DNA of 64,000 bases from Vreelandella lionensis. Its GTDB lineage: Bacteria > Pseudomonadota > Gammaproteobacteria > Pseudomonadales > Halomonadaceae. Position numbers and translations under genes: made by a program. The DNA lies in the NCBI RefSeq assembly GCF_002087295.1, contig NZ_MWVI01000099.1:159658-223657 (forward strand). Direction: 5' to 3'. Shown here one piece after another: positions 57,308 to 64,000 of this stretch. The notes beneath the pieces were generated by a model. That model made no database searches. It had not been told where the DNA came from and saw nothing but the letters and a program-made list of their open reading frames with translations. Each line of letters opens with the position of its first letter. The first letter of the stretch is position 1.

Positions 57308-58309
57308 ATGGAAATGTTTGATTTAACGCTAATTTGGGCGGGTATCATTGGCTTCGGCATCATGATGTATGTCTTGATGGATGGTTTTGATCTGGGCTTG
57401 GGGATCCTGTTCCCCTTTGCCCCGGATGAAGATGCTCGCGATGTGATGATGAACTCGGTGGCGCCCGTTTGGGATGGTAATGAAACTTGGCTGGTATTGG
57501 GTGGCGCTGGCTTGCTTTGGCGCTTTCCCACTGGTTTACTCCGTTTTCTTACCAGCACTCTATATTGGCGTCTTTCTGATGCTGGCGGGATTGATTTTCC
57601 GGGGCGGTGATTTGAGTTCCGATTTAAATCCCGTCGCAACCGTCGCTGGTGGAACCGTGCGTTTAGCTGGGGGTCTGGCGTGGCTGCTTTTGCCCAGGGC
57701 GCTGTGGTGGGGGCTTATATCCAAGGCTTTCGAGTAGAAAACTTTGCCTTTGTAGGTGGCGCTTTTGATTGGCTAACACCTTTCTCTGTACTAACTGGAC
57801 TCGGTTTAATGGCGGGCTATGCATTACTGGGTGCCACTTGGCTAATTCTCAAATCAGAAGGGCATATCCAAGACTGGGCCTATAAAATTACGCCGATGTT
57901 GCTGGCGCTGGTGCTGGGTGTGTTTTCGATTATCAGCATTTGGACCCCCTTCGTGAACCCGTTAGTATGGGAGCGCTGGTTCGGCCATCTTCAACTGATC
58001 TGGATTTTTCCTGCGCTTGCCCTGTTGTCTGCCTTTATGGTGTACCGCTCGGTCAAGCGTCGCGATGAAGGGATTCCCTTTGTCGCAACCATTGGTATCT
58101 ACGTATTTACTTACCTGGGGTTGATTGTAAGTAAGTGGCCAGTGATCGTGCCGCCTGACTATACGTTATGGGACGCCGCATCAGCACCAGAATCACAGCT
58201 ATTCCTACTGATTGGTATGCTGTTTGTTATCCCGATCATCCTAGCCTACACCGCTTGGACCTACTGGGTATTCCGCGGCAAGGTGCGTGTAGGAGAGGGG
58301 TACCACTAA
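57308..58309 (+). CDS. cydB: Cytochrome bd-type (CIO) ubiquinol oxidase subunit II (two compensating frameshifts)
   Basis: 333 residues when repaired, with about nine membrane helices. The first part reads IWAGIIGFGIMMYVLMDGFDLGLGILFPF and VAPVWDGNETWLVLGGAGL, the family core. An extra C near 57515 shifts the frame (repaired GLFGAFPLVYSVFLPALYIG). A missing T near 57612 shifts it back (repaired GDFEFRFKSRRNRRWWNRAF, then GSGVAAFAQG). The C-terminal half is intact to KVRVGEGYH. The total length is unchanged by the two shifts. Confidence 0.92.
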
Positions 58310-58313
58310 CGAT

Positions 58314-60013
58314 ATGGCTAACCATCCTCCAGAGACTGAGACGATGGTGGCCATAACGCCGCGCCACTGGCTTGTTCAGCTCGCAAAACGCGAGCAGCGT
58401 AAGCTTATGTGGGCGGCAGTTTGGGGAGTGTTATCAGGCGGGCAAACCGTTATTTTAGTGGTGGGCCTAGCCTGGTTAATTGATCAATTAGTGATTACAG
58501 GTCGCTCCCCCTCGTCACTTGTCCCAGTATTTATTGGCCTAGCGGCCGTTGTTCTTCTGCGTTCACTTTTCCAAGCGCTGCAAGAGTCTTGTAGCGCTCA
58601 AGCAAGTCTGCGTATTCGGCAATATGCCAGGCAAGCGTTACTCGATAAAATCGCGGCACTGGGTCCTGTATGGCTAACACGTCAGCAGAGTGGTGCGTTG
58701 GCCACTCAGTCGGTGGAGCACATTGAGGCCTTGGATGGCTACTTTGCGCGCTTTCATCCCCAATTAAGAATCGTGGTGGCGTTGCCGCTGCTAATTCTCT
58801 GCGTTGTTGGCTGGCTAGATTATTTCGTGGCGATCTTCCTGCTGCTCTCAGCGCCGCTGATCCCCTTGTTTATGGCGTTGGTAGGAATGGGCGCGGAGCG
58901 CCTTAATCGAGATCAGTTTATGGCGGTATCTCGCCTCTGCTCATTTTATTGATCGCGTCCGCGGAATGACGACACTGCAACTGTTTGGGCATACCAGAGC
59001 TGCCCAGCAGGATGTGTGGTATGCCACAGACCACTACCGCAGGCTCAGCATGCGGACACTGCGCTTAGCGTTTTTATCATCGGCGGTGTTAGAGTTTTTT
59101 GCATCCGTGGCGATAGCCGTGGTTGCTATGTATGTTGGGTTTGGCTTGCTGGGCTATATCGACTACGGTCCCTCGCCAGCGTTAACGCTGTTTAGCGGGC
59201 TGGCGGTATTGCTGCTGGCACCTGAATTCTTTCAACCGTTAAGAACTCTGTCTCAGCACTACCACGATCGCGCCGCTGCGCTGGGCGCGGCCGAGAGTGT
59301 GGTCACTATTCTTAACGAACCCAGTAGGGTGCCATCATCGCCCGTTTTCCCGCTGTCGTCAGAGGCGCTCATCGAATTAGAGGGCGTAGCTATTCGCTAT
59401 GCCGAGCGCGCCGCTGTGCTGAGCGACGTTAATGTGTCCGTGTTGGCTGGCGATGTGGTGGTGATTGCCGGCGAGTCCGGAAGCGGTAAGTCATCGCTAC
59501 TGGCGCTAATGGCAGGTTTCATGGCGCCTAGCCGTGGCGAGTGCCGTTTTGACGCTGAAGCTCCTGTTGCTTGGTTGGACCAAGCCCCTTGCATTCTCCA
59601 AGGTTCTCTGGCTGATAACCTGCGCATAGCGGCTCCAAATTCTGACGATACGGCGCTGACATCAGCGCTGAAGCAGGCAGGGCTAGGCGAGCTATTGGCC
59701 AGTCTGCCCCAGGGGCTTGAAACAACCATTGGCGAGCGTGGCGGTTGGCCTTTCAGGTGGTCAAGCTCAGCGGTTAGCGCTAGCGCGCGTCTATTTAAGC
59801 CAAGCACGGCTTGTTTTGCTAGATGAACCCACGGCGAGCTTGGATGCTGCAACGGAGAGTGTGGTCATTCAATCATTACTTGAATGGGCACAAGAGGGGC
59901 GCACGCTGGTCATGGCGACGCATCATCCTGCGGTTATGGCGGTGGCCTATCGCCATTTTGAGTGCCGTTCAGGCCACCTGATTGAGGTGCGGCATGAAGC
60001 GGCTCTATCGTGA
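58314..60013 (+). CDS. cydD: CydD: heterodimeric ABC exporter subunit for bd oxidase assembly (two extra bases)
   Basis: Membrane plus ABC protein that with CydC moves haem or thiols needed for cytochrome bd maturation. Repaired length is about 565 residues. Six membrane helices precede residue ~310. One extra base near 58938 breaks SRL-AHFIDRVRGMTTLQLFG. The ABC domain has Walker A AGESGSGKSSL. A second extra T near 59746 breaks the signature, which becomes GGLSGGQAQRLALAR when removed; Walker B is LVLLDEPTASLD. The ATG follows cydB by four bases with a distant GGAGAGGGG; a second Met ten codons on is possible. Confidence 0.88.
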
Positions 60014-61706
60014 TCTGTTTCCCTGGCTCAAACTGTTGCTCCGCCGGCGCCAGCGTTTTTTGGTAGGTGCATTGCTTGTTTGGGTAACGTTACTGGCGGG
60101 GCTCTCTCTGTTAGGCCTGTCAGGCTGGTTCATTGTGTCGTGCGCTCTTGCAGGTATTGCGTTGACCGCAGGGCTGCCTTCTTCGCTAGATGTGTATGTG
60201 CCTGGCGGCGGCATCCGGTTTTTTGCGCTGCTAAGAACCATTGCGCGTTATGTGGAGCGTTTGTACAACCATAATACCGTACTGACGCTCTTAGCGGATT
60301 TGCGCTACCGCGTGTTTGGTGATTTGACCCGCTTAGACGATGCTTCTCTCAAGCAGCGGCGCGCAAGCGAATGGCTAAGTCGCCTCACCGCCGATATTGA
60401 TAATCTGGATAATCTTTATTTACGGTTACTTATTCCTCCTGTTGCTGCGCTGTTAACGATTCTTATAGTGTCTGCTTTCATTGCCATTTGGTTACCTGTG
60501 GTGGGGGCTGTTGTTGCTGTAGTGCTGACGCTTCTCTGGGCAGTAGTTACGCTAGGCTATGGCTGGCTGGGTTTTGCAAATAGCTATCAGCAAGTAAGTG
60601 ATCAAGAGGGGCTGCGTCGGCTGGTGCTTGATCAGGTTCAAGCGTCAGCTGAGTTGTTGAGCTATCAAACTAGCATTTGGCATCGTCAAAAAGTTCAACA
60701 GCATGAGGCGAAAGCTCTTGGCAATCAGCGTCGTTTAGCAATGAAGTCCGCCGTGGGGAATGCATTCGTCTCTGCGGTTACTGGTCTTTTGTTGCTAGCT
60801 ACCTTATGGATCGGCAGTTTTGCCCTCTCCTCTGGACAAGTCTCTGGGCCAATTTTAGTCATGGCCGTCATTGCGGTGCTGGGAATTAACGAAGTGCTGG
60901 GATTACTCCCCGCTGCTTTTTTGAAGCTTGGGTCGAGCTATGCAGCTGCGCAACGCTTAAATGCGCTTAAAGCGAATGATTCTGCATGGGATATTGCCGA
61001 GCTTCCCGATGGGGCAGGGGGGCATGCGATTCAACTGGATAATGTTGATTATTGTTACCCAGGGGCCATCCATCCTGCGCTGGTTAATCTTCAGGTGATG
61101 TTGCCTGCCCAAAAGCGGGCAGTGATTTCCGGCGTCTCTGGCGCAGGTAAGTCGACACTAGCTAGTTTGATTATGGGTAGAGTGGCGCCGACGCAAGGAG
61201 CTATCAGTGTTGCAGAGGTATCACCTTTGCATATTTCACCAGAAAGCCGTGCGGAGCACTTTGCGCTACTCACTCAGCAAACGGATCTGTTTGATGGAAC
61301 GCTGGAAGCGAATCTGCGTATTGCTAAGCCCGATGCAGCAGAGGAGGAGTTGTGGCAAGTGCTATCCATGGTTGCGTTAGAGAGCTGGGTCAAGCAGCAG
61401 CCTAAGCAGTTGCTGACCCATGTGGGTGAGAAAGGTCAGCAACTTTCGGGTGGGCAAGCCAGAAGGGTAGCCTTGGCAAGGCTGATGCTTCGTAATCCTA
61501 CTGTTGTATTGCTAGATGAGCCTTTTGCAGGCGTCGACGCTGATACAGCTAGGCATTTGGCTGGCGCTCTTGATCGATGGTTAGGCTGCCGGACGGCCAT
61601 TTTCCTTCTTCATCAAGTAGATGACGTGACTCTTTTGCCTGGCGTTGAATATAGATGGCGTCTTGATGGGGGGCGGTTATTTACAGATACTACTGTAGAA
61701 AGCTAA
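59994..61706 (+). CDS. cydC: CydC: heterodimeric ABC exporter subunit for bd oxidase assembly
   Basis: 570 residues, frame intact. Membrane domain residues 1-320 with LLGLSGWFIVSCALAGIA, GGGIRFFALLRTIARYVERL (the CydC pattern) and DIDNLDNLYLRLL. ABC domain: Walker A SGVSGAGKSTLASL, signature LSGGQARRVALARL, Walker B VVLLDEPFAGVD and an atypical switch region LLHQVDD in place of the usual LITH. The start has GAGG six bases upstream and overlaps cydD by 20 bases. Confidence 0.92.
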   Translation: MKRLYRDLFPWLKLLLRRRQRFLVGALLVWVTLLAGLSLLGLSGWFIVSCALAGIALTAGLPSSLDVYVPGGGIRFFALLRTIARYVERLYNHNTVLTLLADLRYRVFGDLTRLDDASLKQRRASEWLSRLTADIDNLDNLYLRLLIPPVAALLTILIVSAFIAIWLPVVGAVVAVVLTLLWAVVTLGYGWLGFANSYQQVSDQEGLRRLVLDQVQASAELLSYQTSIWHRQKVQQHEAKALGNQRRLAMKSAVGNAFVSAVTGLLLLATLWIGSFALSSGQVSGPILVMAVIAVLGINEVLGLLPAAFLKLGSSYAAAQRLNALKANDSAWDIAELPDGAGGHAIQLDNVDYCYPGAIHPALVNLQVMLPAQKRAVISGVSGAGKSTLASLIMGRVAPTQGAISVAEVSPLHISPESRAEHFALLTQQTDLFDGTLEANLRIAKPDAAEEELWQVLSMVALESWVKQQPKQLLTHVGEKGQQLSGGQARRVALARLMLRNPTVVLLDEPFAGVDADTARHLAGALDRWLGCRTAIFLLHQVDDVTLLPGVEYRWRLDGGRLFTDTTVES

Positions 61707-61730
61707 CTCAACGGCAAGCAGGAGTGCAGT

Positions 61731-62723
61731 ATGAATGAATTTTTACGCCAACTTCCCAAAGTCGAGCTCCACTTGCATATTGAAGGCTCGTTAGAGCCAG
61801 AGCTGATGTTTGCTCTTGCTGCCCGTAATGGCATTGACCTTCCTTACTCATCTGTTGAGGAAGCCAAGGCAGCTTATGATTTTGAAGACCTTCAAGGCTT
61901 TCTAAATCTTTATTATCAAGGCATGAATGTGCTGCGCACGGAGCAGGACTTCTATGACCTTGCGATGGATTACTTCAAGCGCGCAAGGAGTGAAGGGGTT
62001 TTGCATATTGATATGCACTTTGACCCTCAAGCGCACCTTCAGCGTGGCGTTCCTTTGGAAGTAGTGATGGCAGGCCTGTTGCGTGCCAAAGACGAAGCTG
62101 AAGCGTCGATTGATTTAACAGTTGGCATGATCATGGCGTTTCTGCGGGACCGCCCCGCTGAAGAAGCGCTACATGTGCTCGAACAAGCAGCTCCCTATTG
62201 GAAGTTCCTAGATGCCATTGGGCTGGATAGTGCGGAACGAGATAATCCGCCTGCTAAGTTCCAGAAGCTCTTTGTGCGTGCTAAAGAGCTTGGCTTAGTA
62301 CGTGTCGCTCATGCCGGAGAAGAAGGCCCAGCAGAGTACATTACTGAAGCCTTAGATCTCCTTGATGTACAGCGTATTGATCATGGTGTGCGTTGCCTGG
62401 AAAGTGATGAAGTCGTTAAACGTCTTCGTGACCATCAAACCGTGTTAACCGTGTGCCCGCTATCAAATGTCAGTTTAAAAGTAGTCGACCAATTGAGTGA
62501 TCATCCTTTGCCCCAGCTCTTGTCAGAGGGGTTAAAGGTGACAATTAGCTCTGATGATCCTGCCTACTTTGGAGGTGGGCTGTTAGAGAATCATATTGCC
62601 TGTGCCCAGGCATTTGGTTGGGAGGCTGATACCTTTCGTTTGCTGAACCAGCATGCTATTGAAGAGGCTTTTGTCAGTGAAGGTCGACGCCAGGAGTTAT
62701 TTAAACGCCTGACGGATTTTTGA
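61731..62723 (+). CDS. Adenosine deaminase-family enzyme, probably adenine deaminase
   Basis: 330-residue metal-dependent deaminase. Zinc and catalytic residues: HLHIEGSLEPE near 14-24, AHAGEEGP near 197-204 (catalytic Glu), IDHGVRC near 220 and SDDPAYFGG near 279. The SDDPAYFGG and DYFKRARSEGVLH patterns follow the adenine aminohydrolase branch (Pseudomonas PA0148-like), whereas true adenosine deaminases have TDDP with different neighbours. It would convert adenine to hypoxanthine, feeding the HGPRT elsewhere in the window. GCAGGAG precedes the ATG; 24 bases after cydC. Confidence 0.85.
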   Translation: MNEFLRQLPKVELHLHIEGSLEPELMFALAARNGIDLPYSSVEEAKAAYDFEDLQGFLNLYYQGMNVLRTEQDFYDLAMDYFKRARSEGVLHIDMHFDPQAHLQRGVPLEVVMAGLLRAKDEAEASIDLTVGMIMAFLRDRPAEEALHVLEQAAPYWKFLDAIGLDSAERDNPPAKFQKLFVRAKELGLVRVAHAGEEGPAEYITEALDLLDVQRIDHGVRCLESDEVVKRLRDHQTVLTVCPLSNVSLKVVDQLSDHPLPQLLSEGLKVTISSDDPAYFGGGLLENHIACAQAFGWEADTFRLLNQHAIEEAFVSEGRRQELFKRLTDF

Positions 62724-62725
62724 TC

Positions 62726-62756
62726 AAACACCGCCGATGACATGTCGGCGGTGTTT
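62726..62756. terminator. Bidirectional terminator between the deaminase and peroxidase genes
   Basis: Perfect 12-bp stem AAACACCGCCGA / TCGGCGGTGTTT with a 7-base loop, starting three bases after the deaminase stop and ending four bases before the peroxidase stop. Short T-runs lie at both ends, so it can serve both convergent genes. Confidence 0.85.
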
Positions 62757-62759
62757 GTC

Positions 62760-63745
62760 TTAGGGCAGGGCAGGTACCTCGAATGCTGGCATTTCTCCCG
62801 TTAGGGTGTTGAGAAATGCTGCAATTTCGTTGACCGTGCTTTCATCAAATTCACGGCCTAGCATCTCTTTGCCCATAACCGAGATGGCTTCCTCAAGCGT
62901 AGGCGTTGCGCCATTGTTCATATAAGGGTAAGTGGCTGCCACATTACGTAGTGTCGGCGTCCGGAAGCGATACTGGTCACTCTCTTCGCCCGTTACTACA
63001 TAGCGCCCTAAATCTTTCGAGCCTGGTACCTGAATGGCATAAAACTGACTGTCGGTAAAGTTTGGTCCGCGGTGGCAGGCAATGCAGCCATTATCAACAA
63101 AAGCTACCATGCCGTTTTTCGCTTGTTCGCTAATCGCGTCCATGTCCCCTCTTAAATAGCGATCAAAGGGCGCATCCGGGGTATTGAGCGTTCGCTGGAA
63201 AGCGGCTAATGCCTGTCCTAAATTATCAGCGTTGATCGGGTCTTCTTGATCAGGGTATGCGGCTGAAAATTTATCTTGGTACCGTTCAAATTCAGCTAGG
63301 CGCTCCAAAGCATGCTCTAGCTGCATCGCCATCTCAACGTCTGCCTGGATGGGTCCTAACGCTTGTGCTTCAAGGTTGGGTTCTCTGCCGTCCCAAAACT
63401 GTGCTTCTAAAAATCCACTGTTGAGTACAGTTGGCGTATTGCGCTCGCCAACTTGGCCGTTATGGCCAACGGCGCGAGGTATGCGGTCTGACCATCCCAA
63501 CGCTGGGTTATGACAGGTGGCACAGCTAATAACCCCGCTAGCGGAAATGCGCGGTTCAAAGAACAGCATATTACCCAGCTCAACTTTTTCCTCTGTCTGG
63601 GAGTTAGTGGCAGGTAATGGTGGTAGGTGTGGCAAAGGCTCAAACCTCTGGCGATACTCATCTAGACCATCGCTTGCCTCGCTGCGCTAGCAGAAAGCAA
63701 TAGAGTGGCGCCGAGCGCTGAAATCACTTCATGTTTGTTACGCAT
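62760..63745 (-). CDS. Dihaem cytochrome c peroxidase family protein (frame broken by one missing base)
   Basis: Periplasmic peroxidase reducing H2O2 with electrons from c-type cytochromes. Signal peptide MRNKHEVISALGATLLLSASA. A missing base near 63679 breaks the frame just after it; restored, it continues ASDGLDEYRQRFEPLPHLPP. Haem motifs are SCATCH near residue 75 and CIACH near 224, with LGKMLFFEPRIS-like (LGNMLFFEPRIS), RNTPTVLN, FWDGR and TPTLRNVAATYPYMNNG. Repaired length is 328 residues. AGAGGGAACT precedes the ATG. Confidence 0.88.
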
Positions 63746-63912
63746 AGTTCCCTCTCTCATCTGGCTCTTTTTTAACGACACGCCGACAATTAGCGGTGGT
63801 GTGACGTGAGTATTAGCTTAAAAAAGGGCCGATTCTGGAAGGTTGCGCTGGGTCAAATGTTAAGTCTTTATGTGAGGCTTTCTCGGTCAGAGAACTAATG
63901 CGAAAAAAGGTG

Positions 63913-63940
63913 TTGACGCGCTGATTTAAATGCGTAAAAT
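63913..63940 (+). promoter_or_regulatory. rRNA operon promoter
   Basis: TTGACG and TAAAAT are 16 bases apart; a GC-rich discriminator (ACGCCCCAC) follows, typical of stringently controlled rrn promoters. Confidence 0.8.
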
Positions 63941-63974
63941 ACGCCCCACATCGAACGGCGACGCCCTTCGAAAA

Positions 63975-63986
63975 GCTCTTTAACAA
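63975..63986 (+). promoter_or_regulatory. rrn boxA antitermination element
   Basis: GCTCTTTAACAA matches the NusB-S10 boxA (TGCTCTTTAACA) found in rRNA leaders. The following ATTTGATCAGGTAAT is the usual approach to 16S rRNA, which should begin beyond the window edge. Confidence 0.85.
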
Positions 63987-64000
63987 TTTGATCAGGTAAT

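Noticed and set aside
1..64000. CRISPR arrays, prophage, insertion sequences or defence islands
   Set aside because: No regularly spaced repeats, transposases, integrases, phage structural genes or recognisable defence genes were seen; the gene content is core metabolism.

Overview
The window is a stretch of ordinary gammaproteobacterial chromosome. Protein sequences and gene neighbourhoods (metNIQ, pqiABC, lexA next to psrA, ppsR divergent from ppsA, cydAB-cydDC, queCED) fit the Halomonas / Halomonadaceae group or a close relative. That placement is inference from remembered family resemblance; no database was searched. I see no prophage, insertion sequence, CRISPR array or plasmid function. 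The right edge stops inside the leader of an rRNA operon.

Layout. (1) 1-5 kb: end of mrp, dcd, convergent purNM, an AI-2E/PerM permease and hda. (2) 5-9 kb: phasin, fumC, an endonuclease/exonuclease/phosphatase-fold protein, tRNA-Val(GAC) with a truncated copy beside it, and msrC. (3) 9-12 kb: the metNIQ methionine importer, preceded by a promoter, a SAM-II-type riboswitch and a terminator. (4) 12-18 kb: ribE, then a nucleobase salvage cluster (AzgA permease, apt, gpt, ung, upp, uraA). (5) 18-20 kb: molybdenum cofactor genes mobB, moaC fused in frame to moaD, and moaE. (6) 20-28 kb: an RNase J-type nuclease, purU, a CbiM-like membrane protein, lexA divergent from psrA, a cytosolic YkuD protein, nagZ and an HGPRT. 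(7) 27-35 kb: ppsR/ppsA, ggt, a membrane-anchored GDPD and rraA. (8) 35-46 kb: acnB, miaE, a giant SARP/STAND-type regulator with a decayed cyclase domain, and the queC-queE-queD-ykgJ operon. (9) 45-54 kb: SRPBCC protein, DUF2789 protein, L-asparaginase, MFS transporter, a hypothetical, an RhlE-type helicase and pqiABC. (10) 54-64 kb: Ca/Na antiporter, CIO-type bd oxidase cydAB with cydDC, adenine deaminase, a dihaem peroxidase and an rrn promoter.

The themes connect: purine synthesis and formate supply (purNM, purU), nucleobase uptake and salvage (AzgA, apt, gpt, HGPRT, upp, uraA, adenine deaminase), methionine uptake controlled by SAM, queuosine precursor synthesis, peptidoglycan recycling (nagZ plus the YkuD protein) and a gluconeogenic switch (ppsR/ppsA).

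Sequence quality. About twenty core genes are broken here by single-base insertions or deletions, often in short homopolymers, and three more carry one in-frame stop. In mobB, purU and cydB two opposite shifts restore the frame. This is far more likely to be base-calling or assembly error than gene decay, so I annotate each such gene over its full span and mark where the frame breaks. The MoaC-MoaD fusion must be read with this in mind.
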